Translations under genes and position numbers: made by a program | Notes under the pieces: model-generated | Told to the model about the DNA's origin: nothing | Database searches by the model: none | Seen by the model: the letters and a program-made list of their open reading frames with translations, nothing else | Shown: positions 24,729 to 32,227 of the stretch, one piece after another | Numbering within the stretch: position 1 is the stretch's first letter | Layout: each line of letters starts with the position of its first letter | Source: Lachnospiraceae bacterium UBA7202 | GTDB lineage: Bacteria > Bacillota > Clostridia > Lachnospirales > Lachnospiraceae | DNA length: 64,000 bases | Reading direction: 5' to 3' | Assembly (NCBI GenBank): GCA_002490705.1 | Contig: DKUO01000018.1 | Location: 4,013 to 68,012, forward strand

Positions 24729-25547
24729 TTACAAAAAAGGGATCATTTCCTTCACGGAGGAAAAAATCAGATGGGGGCTGACCTCAGAGCGCTCTGTCTC
24801 CTCCATCGTCGCCTCGCCGCTCAAGACCAGCACGCTCTTTAATCCGTGATTCCTGCCCGCCGCGATATCCGTATAGAGACGGTCCCCCACCATGGCAATC
24901 TGTCCTCTTTCTGCATTGACTCTTGTAGTCAAATATTCTATGATATCCTCATTCGGCTTTCCGATCACCCTGTCAGGGTAACGAAAGGCCGAAGCATGAA
25001 TAAACGCATGAATCGCACCGGCATCCGGGATAAACCCGTCTTCCGTAGGGCAGTTATAATCCGGATGGGTGGCCAGATAGGGCAGTCCCGCTCTCACAAA
25101 ATTGCAGACCCTGCACATTTTCTGATAGTTAAGGGAAGTGTCAAAGGCTGTCACCACCACCTCCGGCTCGTCCTCCTCCAACCGGATTCCCGCCTGCAAA
25201 AATTCCTCCCGGAGCAGTTCATTTCCCAAAAGAAACACTTTTTTTCCCGGAAACTTTCTTTGCAGATACCAGATCGCAGCCTGTCCGGAGGTGACGATTT
25301 TTTCCTCATTCACCACAAGCCCCATCCGCGCCAGCTTCTCAACATAAACCGCCGCATTTTTGGAAGAATTATTGGTCACAAAAACATAGCTTCGCCCGGA
25401 TGCCTCTATGCGCTCCAAAAACTCTCTGGCCCCGTCGATCCACCGCTCTCCCAGATAAATGGTGCCATCCATGTCCAGCGCAAAGCATTTCACCTGTGCC
25501 AGCAGGTTTTCTCTGTCCTCATTGATACCGGGAAGCTGTTTTTGCAT
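24729..25547 (-). CDS. HAD-IIA family hydrolase (NagD/p-nitrophenyl phosphatase type)
   Basis: The 272-residue protein has the class IIA HAD motifs: FALDMDGTIYLGERW with nucleophile Asp, FVTNNSSK for motif II, GKPNEDIIEYL with the motif III Lys, and MVGDRLYTDIAAG. The large C2 cap is typical. Such enzymes remove phosphate from sugar phosphates, UMP or glycerol phosphate. The ATG at 25547 follows GAAGGAGA; the longer frame from 25607 is not supported. Confidence 0.93.
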   Translation of the reverse strand: MQKQLPGINEDRENLLAQVKCFALDMDGTIYLGERWIDGAREFLERIEASGRSYVFVTNNSSKNAAVYVEKLARMGLVVNEEKIVTSGQAAIWYLQRKFPGKKVFLLGNELLREEFLQAGIRLEEDEPEVVVTAFDTSLNYQKMCRVCNFVRAGLPYLATHPDYNCPTEDGFIPDAGAIHAFIHASAFRYPDRVIGKPNEDIIEYLTTRVNAERGQIAMVGDRLYTDIAAGRNHGLKSVLVLSGEATMEETERSEVSPHLIFSSVKEMIPFL

Positions 25548-25619
25548 GTCTGTCTCCTTCTCATTGCTGATATGTAGATTATAGCAAACTCTATCGGATG
25601 CCGCCACATAAAAGTAACA

Positions 25620-26132
25620 TTATGTCGTATTTTTCTCACTTTCTGCCATTTCCAATTCCCTGCTCTTCCTGTAGCCGTCCTCTATGATCTTTTCCACAGC
25701 CTGTAAAAAGATATCTCTTGCCTGATCTTCGCTCTCCGCCTTCTCCGCACTGTATTTCTGCGCCCGGCACTCATACATCGCCACCTCACTCTTCATGCTC
25801 TCCGCCAGATTTCTGTAATTATCCTTTTTCTCAGAAAATTTAAAGTGTGCGATCACTCCGGCTATGACCGTGGCAATCAGGGTAATCACCGGAACCGCCA
25901 GATCCAGGGACGGATACTGCTCCTCATAAAAGCTGGCCGCTGCCGCGGCAAACGTGGCGAAAGCAGGCATGATAATGCTGGCCGTGCCTAAAACAGCATC
26001 CCGCCTTCTATACTTATTGGCTTTTGTGATATAGAACCGCAGGCTTGTCTCCACACGCTTTTTTAAGATCTCATCCGTGAGCCCGTCCACCAAAAACTTG
26101 TACTGGGCAAACTCTGTCTTTTTCCCAAACAT
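25620..26132 (-). CDS. DUF4231/SLATT-like two-helix membrane protein
   Basis: This 170-residue protein has an N-terminal charged helix, two adjacent membrane helices (residues ~45-100: ASIIMPAFATFAAAAASFY and a second helix ending FSEKKDNYR), and a long charged C-terminal helix. This layout fits DUF4231, a member of the SLATT group, some of which are proposed pore-forming effectors in nucleotide-activated defence. It lies 13 bp behind a lysin gene and its start is preceded by AGGAGAAAAGGT. Effector or holin-like roles are hypotheses. Confidence 0.7.
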   Translation of the reverse strand: MFGKKTEFAQYKFLVDGLTDEILKKRVETSLRFYITKANKYRRRDAVLGTASIIMPAFATFAAAAASFYEEQYPSLDLAVPVITLIATVIAGVIAHFKFSEKKDNYRNLAESMKSEVAMYECRAQKYSAEKAESEDQARDIFLQAVEKIIEDGYRKSRELEMAESEKNTT

Positions 26133-26145
26133 ACCTTTTCTCCTT

Positions 26146-27315
26146 TTAGTTTCCCATATTTTTCAGAATCCTGCATATCTTACCGCCGTAGTCCTCCCCG
26201 GCAGCCCAGCCCTTTCCCTGCGGATTCTCCCTGATCCCAAGCCATTCCACATAGGGCGCGCAGCCTCTCTCCACATAGCCGTATCTGGGATCGATGCAGC
26301 CGTTCATAAGAGGCTCCTTGCTTGCGTAGGCTTTCAAATGCTGAATATGTGCGCGCACGCCGTCCCGCATGGTTTTAAATGTGCAGCCCTTTGCGCCGTT
26401 TGCAGTGACGCCCAGACCGCAGAAGTTATTCTGGTCTATTGTCACGGCGGACCCCGTAAAGGTCAGATTTCCCGTCTCCAGCATGGCCTGCGCCGCCGCT
26501 ACGTCTCCCCGCACCCCTTCATAGATGCCTTCCTCTATGTATAACTGTGCGAGCTCTTTTGCCCGCTCAGCGGCGTCGGGATTTTTTCTGGCCGCATATG
26601 CCGCTATCTTCTCAGCGCTCACTCTCGGCCGCCCCATAATCAACGTCATATAACCATCGTTGCTCTCCGGTTCATATACCGGCGCCGGCTGCGGTTCCTT
26701 CTCCCGCATGCTGCCAAAAAATTCGCCAAGGAACTTGCCGATGGCGGACAGCGCCTTTATAAGGAAATCAAACCAGTCAACATCTTTTTCAGGCTGTGCC
26801 ATGTTCAACGCTTCCTTAAATTCCTCCCAGGTATGCCTCGTTGTGTTATGGACATAGGGCGCCGGACACACCTTTCCTGTCACATCGAAATGCCGCAGCA
26901 CATTTTCCTCCGGAACATGGTATGTTTCCATCAGATATCTGGTCAGCTCCTCAGCCGCCTCCACGGTAGCGTCCTCAAAATACCAGTCCTTGTCGGCTGC
27001 CGAGAGACTGGCTGTGCTCTCCTTGCGGGTACACAGCTCAATGCCTATGCTGTTGGCATTTCGGCATTCCGGATGCTTATAAGACTTTGCCCCACAGTGC
27101 CAGGCAATGTTTGCATCTTCCACGCTCTGCCAGATTTCTCCCTCGTATCCCACAAAATAATGGGCTGACGCTTTTCTGTCACCGCCTGCAAAAAAACGGC
27201 AGTTTTCCTCCGCTGTCCCCAGGCTTCCCGTATAGTGAATCACAATATACCGAATGCGCGAGACATCCGCCTTCTTAAAATTATACTGGCTTATCATTTT
27301 CTTAATTTCTCTCAT
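26146..27315 (-). CDS. Bifunctional peptidoglycan lysin: N-acetylmuramoyl-L-alanine amidase plus glucosaminidase
   Basis: Residues ~20-170 form an Amidase_2 (PGRP-like) zinc amidase with VIHYTGS, GIELC and HFDVTGKVCPAP. A hydrophobic-charged linker follows, then a glucosaminidase-type domain (~235-385) with the Glu in AQAMLETGN and the NNFCGLGV motif. There is no signal peptide, as in phage endolysins that need a holin or alternative route. The start at 27315 has GGAGG six bases upstream. The adjacent DUF4231 membrane protein could form a functional pair. No phage structural genes are nearby. Confidence 0.88.
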   Translation of the reverse strand: MREIKKMISQYNFKKADVSRIRYIVIHYTGSLGTAEENCRFFAGGDRKASAHYFVGYEGEIWQSVEDANIAWHCGAKSYKHPECRNANSIGIELCTRKESTASLSAADKDWYFEDATVEAAEELTRYLMETYHVPEENVLRHFDVTGKVCPAPYVHNTTRHTWEEFKEALNMAQPEKDVDWFDFLIKALSAIGKFLGEFFGSMREKEPQPAPVYEPESNDGYMTLIMGRPRVSAEKIAAYAARKNPDAAERAKELAQLYIEEGIYEGVRGDVAAAQAMLETGNLTFTGSAVTIDQNNFCGLGVTANGAKGCTFKTMRDGVRAHIQHLKAYASKEPLMNGCIDPRYGYVERGCAPYVEWLGIRENPQGKGWAAGEDYGGKICRILKNMGN

Positions 27316-27382
27316 CATTTCCTCCATTTCTTTGCTGTTTTAACAGCCGCATAAGAAGGGAGACGGCAAGCCGCCTCCTCCT

Positions 27383-29107
27383 CTATACCTCCGGGTCTCC
27401 GAAAAATTGGTTCATCTCTCTCAGATACGGCATCCAATACAGCCCCTCAAATGCCTGTAAGCAGGATTCATAGATATCGTTGTTCCACTCTGAAAGAGGC
27501 AGTGTAACCCTGGCCTGATACTGGAAGAGATAGGCCGTGAAGGCCAGTCCCTTAATCATCATCAGCCCGCCGTCCGAAGCCATATACATCTCCCAAAAAT
27601 CATAGGAGAGTCCGGGATTTCCCAATATCTGCGGATCATCGTTGGCAATCACGCAGGGAATGCCCATCTTCATCAACATCAGTGCATAGTGATTCCTGAT
27701 ATCCGGGAAATACCGCAGCATCTGGTTGCTGATCGGACAAACCTCAAGCACCGGCCCCTCCATCATGCTGCCCGCCGACGCGAACTGATACCCCAGCATC
27801 GCCCCCGGGTACTCTAACATCTGAAAACCGTGCCCCATCCTGTATCTGGACGCAATCTTAGCATCCACAATATTCTCCTGCTCCATCCACAGACTCTCTC
27901 CGGCATGCAGCAGCAGTTCGATCAGCCTGATCCGGGGCGTTTTATCCGCCTGCTCTTTATACTGTGCTTTCAGAGAGGCAAATTCTGTCTTGTTTGCTTT
28001 CTCCTTGTACCCCTCGAATGCCTCTCCGTAAAAAATATCTTTATAATACGTATAGCTTGCTTTTCCGCGGTCCTCCTCGCTGACAAAATCGAAGCCTTTG
28101 ATCAGTTCCTGATAAGGCCCCAGTTTCCAGTAAATGGCCGTATCCATCTTCTTCATCAACTTCTCCTTGTCCTTCTCGACGTCCGCATCCAAGTCTCTTC
28201 TCGCGCACAGGATCACACCCAATTCCATACTTTTACTGGGCAGTTTCCAGCCATGCTTTGCCGTCTCTTTCTGATACGCATCGACAGCCGCATCCTTTGC
28301 CGCCATCAGCACATCCAAAAATTCCGGGCTCTGGTCCAATATGACGTCATGCTGTACCCAGTCTTCGTGAGCCGTGAAGTTCTGGAAACCGCACCGCAGT
28401 TCCACATAGTCGATCCTGTCCCTCATACACTCTATGAAAAATCTGCGATGATATTCATAGTAGAAATTCCTGTTTTCAAACAGATCGGAGGTCCGCATGA
28501 AAATCAGGTTAAAGGCATCCCAGATATAGGGCACCTGATCTGTGTGCGCGCCCACCGTCAGCCACTCCTTTAACCGTCTCTCTGCGCCGACATATTCCAG
28601 AAAAACCGCTAATGCCATCTTCGTTCCTGCCGGGTCAGCCGGCGGCTGGTAATCCATTTTCCCTGCGGACTTTCCTTCCGTCTCAATAAAAATCGCCGGA
28701 TCAGACCACTCCTTCAACAATGCTATCAGCTCCTCAACGGACAGGGCCGCCGCGCTGTGGACATGCAGAAGGCCGCCTTTGGGAAGTCTGAGGAAGGCCT
28801 CCATCAACGTGTCATACACCGGATCCTTTTGCGGCCCACTCTCCATTCTCTCCTTATAATCCGCAAACGGCACACTGGTAGGATAGGGGATAATACTCCT
28901 TTCATAGGAAGCCCGATAGAGATCCTTCATATATTTCAGATGCCCTTCCAACTGACTTTCCAGTTGTCCTTCCACACCGGTTTTTTCTGTCAGCCCGCGC
29001 CACTTCTTGTAAAACCACCTGCTCTTATCCTGCACGAGCATCAGATTGTTTTGCCGTACCGCGCTGTCCATCCCCTGATCGACATAATCATCATTCAGTA
29101 ATATCAT
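27383..29107 (-). CDS. Adenosine deaminase-like metallohydrolase, ADGF/ADA2 type
   Basis: The 574-residue protein contains the ADA signature set: HVHSAAA (zinc-binding His pair, residues ~115), HAGES, RMGHGF with the zinc/catalytic His, EVCPISNQ, and the NDDPQ aspartate pair. The long N-terminal part and the ordering match the adenosine deaminase-related growth factor (ADGF/ADA2) branch rather than classic Add. It probably deaminates adenosine or a modified nucleoside. No signal peptide is seen, so it is cytoplasmic. RBS GAGGTGAATT precedes the ATG. The gene follows the terminator of the RhiA-like gene. Confidence 0.88.
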   Translation of the reverse strand: MILLNDDYVDQGMDSAVRQNNLMLVQDKSRWFYKKWRGLTEKTGVEGQLESQLEGHLKYMKDLYRASYERSIIPYPTSVPFADYKERMESGPQKDPVYDTLMEAFLRLPKGGLLHVHSAAALSVEELIALLKEWSDPAIFIETEGKSAGKMDYQPPADPAGTKMALAVFLEYVGAERRLKEWLTVGAHTDQVPYIWDAFNLIFMRTSDLFENRNFYYEYHRRFFIECMRDRIDYVELRCGFQNFTAHEDWVQHDVILDQSPEFLDVLMAAKDAAVDAYQKETAKHGWKLPSKSMELGVILCARRDLDADVEKDKEKLMKKMDTAIYWKLGPYQELIKGFDFVSEEDRGKASYTYYKDIFYGEAFEGYKEKANKTEFASLKAQYKEQADKTPRIRLIELLLHAGESLWMEQENIVDAKIASRYRMGHGFQMLEYPGAMLGYQFASAGSMMEGPVLEVCPISNQMLRYFPDIRNHYALMLMKMGIPCVIANDDPQILGNPGLSYDFWEMYMASDGGLMMIKGLAFTAYLFQYQARVTLPLSEWNNDIYESCLQAFEGLYWMPYLREMNQFFGDPEV

Positions 29108-29140
29108 AATTCACCTCATTTCTCGTCTTGTTTGACTGTG

Positions 29141-29177
29141 AAAGAAAGGACCGGCAGTCCAATCGGCTTGCCGGTCC
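29141..29177 (-). terminator. Terminator of the RhiA-like gene
   Basis: GGACCGGCAAGC pairs with GACTGCCGGTCC on the minus strand and is followed by TTTCTTTC. Confidence 0.8.
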
Positions 29178-29202
29178 GTATCCTTTGGACAATATGCGTC
29201 CG

Positions 29203-29814
29203 TCAGTCAGTTGCTTCCCATGTATTGCTTGCAGTAAGCCTGATGGATCTCTCATACTGGTTGACCGGGAACTTAATCTCATATCTCTGCGTCATGCGGT
29301 TAAGATCGATCACCTCGCCCTCCTCAAAATCGCCGAAAGCGATCCAGTACTTGGGATGCAGCCCGAAGGTGTACTGAAGGTTGGGGTCTGCTGATCTCGC
29401 AAACACAGGATTGCCGGACATACCGATACCGATAGACGCCTTGCCTGCCGGAATGGAACCGTCACACCGGATGCCAAGCTTGCCCTGCGTCGTCTTATGA
29501 TCGGATTCTACGAAGTGATATGCGCCGTCTTCCCGTTTGAAAGCGATAGAATTCTGCGTCACATCAGAAGGATCGGCTTTTCTGACCTCTGATGCGTGGA
29601 ATACCACGCCGGGATCAAGGGCCCCCTCTTCGCACCACGCGAAGCTGTAATCAATCGTCCAGCCGAACGTCAGCTTGGTGCCCGGATGAGCGGTTTTGCT
29701 GAACCATACCAGAGAACGGATATCCTCATCCTGATCCTCATAGGTCTGATAGATACAGAAATCTCCACAAGATGTTCCCTGATGGTCTACGTTAAGTACA
29801 TAAGGTGTTGCCAT
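29203..29814 (-). CDS. RhiA-like (rhizosphere-induced protein A family) protein
   Basis: The 203-residue protein resembles Rhizobium RhiA across its length: the core TFGWTIDYSFAWCEEG, then DPGVVFHAS, and IGIGMSG followed by an HPKYWIAFG segment. RhiA is an abundant cytoplasmic protein of unknown function, controlled by quorum sensing in R. leguminosarum. There is no signal peptide or membrane helix. It is monocistronic with strong RBS (ACGGAGG) and its own terminator, which fits high expression. The upstream 96-nt element is shared with the zinc-ribbon gene at 16279-16470. Confidence 0.8.
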   Translation of the reverse strand: MATPYVLNVDHQGTSCGDFCIYQTYEDQDEDIRSLVWFSKTAHPGTKLTFGWTIDYSFAWCEEGALDPGVVFHASEVRKADPSDVTQNSIAFKREDGAYHFVESDHKTTQGKLGIRCDGSIPAGKASIGIGMSGNPVFARSADPNLQYTFGLHPKYWIAFGDFEEGEVIDLNRMTQRYEIKFPVNQYERSIRLTASNTWEATD

Positions 29815-29846
29815 AATTCATTTCCTCCGTTTTTCTTTTTTTATTT

Positions 29847-29942
29847 TTTCAAACATGTGAGCAGCTGCACTTCCTGTCTGATGGAGCCAGTCTAGCACAG
29901 CCTGTCGGAAAGTTTCCGTAAACAAATCGGAAAGTTATCGGA
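29847..29942 (-). repeat. Duplicated upstream element, copy B
   Basis: This copy aligns without gaps to 16505-16600 (77 of 96 identical by hand count) and ends 32 nt before the RhiA-like start codon. It carries TGCTAGACT in place of TGTTACACT, the palindrome CGGAAACTTTCCG upstream of it, and the leader palindrome GCAGCTGC. The last eight bases overlap the 3' end of the BTAD gene. Confidence 0.85.
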
Positions 29943-30411
29943 ATCCTTTCAGTTTTCTGTTATAGTAGAGGATTTTATCCCGCTTTCCCTGTTTTTCATA
30001 ATATGCCAGCAGTCTCCCCAGCACCTCGTAATATGCCATGTCATAGGAAGCCTCATAATCCTCCACCCACTCATAACTGTTTTCAAACAAAAGCGGAGCC
30101 GTATAAAGCTGTTCCGCCCGTTCCCAGTCCTCCACAGCCCTGCTGTCTAGGCACACAAGAAACTCCTGCAAATCCAGCTCTATCAGCTCCGTATCCAGAT
30201 AAATCTCCTCACGGTATATGGCAAGCGGCAGCTGAACTCCCTCCGCTTTCTGCCATTGATTGACAAAGGCGCATACCTTATACAGGCTGTCCCTCGCCTT
30301 TCCGCGCTCCGCTTCCGCCCACATAAGCTCCTCCAGCATTCTCTTCTTCACCGCCCTTTTCCCATTGCAGCACAAATAGGAAAGCATTTCCTCCGCCTTG
30401 CGGTTCCTCAT
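29935..30411 (-). CDS. BTAD/SARP-type regulator portion of a frameshifted gene
   Basis: This frame encodes 158 residues from ATG 30411, and is open upstream to a TGA near 30496. The upstream extension reads IECFGKFSVYQEG, then CPMRNRKAEEMLSYL, the winged-helix start of OmpR/AfsR-type activators, followed by a bacterial transcriptional activator domain (residues ~60-155 with a C-terminal tetratricopeptide-like helix pair). The internal ATG would start in the middle of the DNA-binding domain and has no ribosome binding site, so this is the 3' part of a longer gene. Joined to the AbrB-like part by one base it would give about 233 residues. Confidence 0.75.
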   Translation of the reverse strand: MRNRKAEEMLSYLCCNGKRAVKKRMLEELMWAEAERGKARDSLYKVCAFVNQWQKAEGVQLPLAIYREEIYLDTELIELDLQEFLVCLDSRAVEDWERAEQLYTAPLLFENSYEWVEDYEASYDMAYYEVLGRLLAYYEKQGKRDKILYYNRKLKGFR

Positions 30412-30637
30412 CGGACAGTAACGCCCTTCCTGATAAACGCTGAATTTTCCGAAGCACTCTATCCGTGTGCTGATTTTTTTTATGACCTGGCCTGCCGCCT
30501 GTCAAAGCCATTGGTGCGAGCAGAATACCGGTCTGTGTCAGACTGCACTTCAAAATATCCTGCTCTCTGATGCCAAAAGCCGCCATCGCCTTGGAAGGGA
30601 GGTACACCATCCCCTCCTTTTTCACTTGTACTTCCAT
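30278..30637 (-). CDS. AbrB-like N-terminal portion of a frameshifted regulator
   Basis: The first 54 codons (KKEGMVYLPSKAMAAFGI onwards) resemble a SpoVT/AbrB swapped-hairpin DNA-binding domain. After HKKN the frame turns into a Gly- and Glu-rich nonsense tail; the real continuation is the other frame after the A8 tract at 30474-30481. The promoter and palindromic operator at 30718-30757 belong to this gene. Taken with the 29935-30411 part it is one regulator with an AbrB-like head, winged helix and BTAD. Confidence 0.6.
   Translation of the reverse strand: MEVQVKKEGMVYLPSKAMAAFGIREQDILKCSLTQTGILLAPMALTGGRPGHKKNQHTDRVLRKIQRLSGRALLSDEEPQGGGNAFLFVLQWEKGGEEENAGGAYVGGSGARKGEGQPV
30474..30481 (-). 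other. A8 homopolymer at the frameshift point
   Basis: The minus strand has CAT, eight A, TCAG. With seven A the AbrB-like part runs straight into ISTRIECFGKFS. The tract is the probable site of slippage, phase variation or sequencing error. Confidence 0.8.
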
Positions 30638-30717
30638 AAAATTCCCCCTTTACGTGTTTCCCACCGATGCGTTGTATCGGATTTTGCGAGCAGGAAATCC
30701 GTTCACCGCATCTGAAT

Positions 30718-30749
30718 GGTTTACATAAATTATACTACATATGTAAACC
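30718..30749. promoter_or_regulatory. Palindromic operator GGTTTACAT-N14-ATGTAAACC
   Basis: Two exact 9-base arms are separated by 14 bases, with a third half-site, ATGTAAA, at 30751-30757. The palindrome covers the -10 and most of the spacer of the AbrB-like gene's promoter, between divergent genes. Confidence 0.75.
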
Positions 30750-30757
30750 AATGTAAA
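30729..30757 (-). promoter_or_regulatory. Sigma-A promoter of the AbrB-like/BTAD gene
   Basis: TTTACA, 17 bases, TATAAT on the minus strand. The palindrome described above overlaps it. Confidence 0.8.
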
Positions 30758-30770
30758 GAAAAGGATTTTG

Positions 30771-30779
30771 TGATATACT
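30771..30779 (+). promoter_or_regulatory. Extended -10 promoter element for the DUF6062 gene
   Basis: TGATATACT on the plus strand, 42 nt upstream of the start; -35 weak (ATGTAA). Confidence 0.55.
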
Positions 30780-30820
30780 GGATACAGAATGAACAGGCAT
30801 TACGAAGAAAGTGAGGAAAC

Positions 30821-31588
30821 ATGCCCATGAAAGAACAGCTCTACACCATCCCCCTAAACGACGCCATAAACGCGCAGGACGAATGCCCCTTCTGTTTTAT
30901 CGAGCGGAATGTGGAACAGGATCTCCTTGATTTTGTGCTGGGTTCCGGTTCCTCCTATATGGAGAGCGATATCAGAGAGCAGACAGACAAAGCCGGATTT
31001 TGCAGAAGGCATTTCAAGAAAATGTTTGACTATGGCAATACGTTGGGTAACGCATGGATTTTAAAGACCCACTACCAGAAGATGAACCGGGAATTGCAGG
31101 AACAGATCAAGGCTTTTAAACCCGGAAAAACCTCCTTAAAGGACAAGTTTAAAAAACAGACCGAGCGCACGAACCCCATCGGCGTCTGGATTGCCGAGAA
31201 AGAGACGTCCTGCTATATCTGCAAACGCTATGCCGACACTTACGAGCGCTACCTCGACACCTTTTTTGTCATGTACAAAAAGGACCCGGAATTTCGCCGG
31301 AAAATAGCGGATAGCAAAGGCTTCTGCCTCCCCCACTTCGGGGATCTGTGTGAGGCCGCGGACAGCCGCTTAAACGAGAAAGAAAAAGCTGATTTTTACG
31401 ATACGATATTCCCTTTGATGGAACAGAACATGGCGCGTCTGTCCGAGGATGTATCATGGCTTGTGGAAAAATTTGACTACCGCAACAAGGATGCCGACTG
31501 GAAAAATTCCAGAGACGCTATTCAACGCGGTATGCAAAAATTAAAGGGCGGTTATCCTGCCGATCCGCCCTATCAGATGAACAAATAA
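30821..31588 (+). CDS. DUF6062 family protein, Cys-pair rich
   Basis: This 255-residue protein has no membrane helix. Cysteine/histidine clusters occur at ECPFCFIE (residues ~21-28), FCRRHF, SCYICKRY and FCLPHFGDL, arranged as two similar halves, each with a CxxC and a later C-R/P-HF motif. This pattern suggests a metal-binding repeat. The family is common in Lachnospiraceae and has no known function. The gene is divergent from the AbrB-like/BTAD regulator and shares its control region, so the regulator may act on it. A start at 30827 is also possible. Confidence 0.8.
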   Translation: MPMKEQLYTIPLNDAINAQDECPFCFIERNVEQDLLDFVLGSGSSYMESDIREQTDKAGFCRRHFKKMFDYGNTLGNAWILKTHYQKMNRELQEQIKAFKPGKTSLKDKFKKQTERTNPIGVWIAEKETSCYICKRYADTYERYLDTFFVMYKKDPEFRRKIADSKGFCLPHFGDLCEAADSRLNEKEKADFYDTIFPLMEQNMARLSEDVSWLVEKFDYRNKDADWKNSRDAIQRGMQKLKGGYPADPPYQMNK

Positions 31589-31593
31589 AAAAT

Positions 31594-31618
31594 GAGGCGA
31601 CTCCTGTGAGCCGCCTTT
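31594..31618. terminator. Possible bidirectional terminator
   Basis: GGCGACTC and GAGCCGCC form the stem with one mismatch. On the minus strand the T-run is TTTTTT; on the plus strand only TTTCCTATTT follows. Confidence 0.55.
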
Positions 31619-31627
31619 CCTATTTGC

Positions 31628-31984
31628 CTAGATCGCATCCATTGATCCGTCGTTGTCGTTGTCATCATCGAAAAACTCTTCCACCTTCTTCACGCTCCCG
31701 ACAACCTTATCCGTGGCCTCGGCTTTCGCCGCCTGAATGCCTTCCTTGAAGTCTTCTTTCAGTTCTTCCTTTGCGCTGTTCTCCGTCTTATTCAGATCCA
31801 AATCTACATAGTTGCGGTCCGTGTCGGCCTCGTCCAGATCATCGTCGAAGTTATCAAAATCATCGTCGTCATCGAAATCGTCGTCCATCAGCGCATCCCT
31901 GCCCTTCAGGTAGTAATACACCCCTCCTGCTACGGCGCTAAGAGCCGCTGTCACCATCAATAATCTTCCGAATTTTTTCGCCAT
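31628..31984 (-). CDS. Asp-rich, membrane-anchored hypothetical protein
   Basis: This 118-residue protein has one N-terminal membrane helix (residues ~7-27), then a run dominated by Asp, Phe and Asn (residues 34-60), then an amphipathic Lys/Glu helix, and ends with a second Asp-rich patch (FFDDDNDND). The domain is strongly acidic and could bind Ca2+ or be repelled from other acidic surfaces. No family was recognised. RBS AAAGGAG. Orientation is against DUF6062 and TetR neighbours. Confidence 0.7.
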   Translation of the reverse strand: MAKKFGRLLMVTAALSAVAGGVYYYLKGRDALMDDDFDDDDDFDNFDDDLDEADTDRNYVDLDLNKTENSAKEELKEDFKEGIQAAKAEATDKVVGSVKKVEEFFDDDNDNDGSMDAI

Positions 31985-32154
31985 CAGTGTTCTCCTTTCA
32001 CCGTATCAGTTCCTATCAATATTATATTAATACTATTTTGCGAAAATGAAAAGAGAATATGTATAAAAAAAGAAAAAAATTTGCTAAACTTTTCCATTTA
32101 AACCACTACATCTTGTATCCCAAAATTTTCTCTAAACTAGTTTTACGCAGAACG

Positions 32155-32203
32155 TTGAATACCGTTTTGGGTTGTGTTATAGTAAGAGTCGACCAAAAAG
32201 GTC
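32155..32203 (+). promoter_or_regulatory. Promoter and palindromic operator of the TetR gene
   Basis: TTGAAT (32155-32160), 17 bases, TATAGT (32178-32183). Just downstream, GACC-AAAAA-GGTC (32191-32203) is a palindrome well placed for autorepression by the encoded TetR protein. Confidence 0.7.
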
Positions 32204-32227
32204 AATTATTGTAGAATTGAGGAAGAC

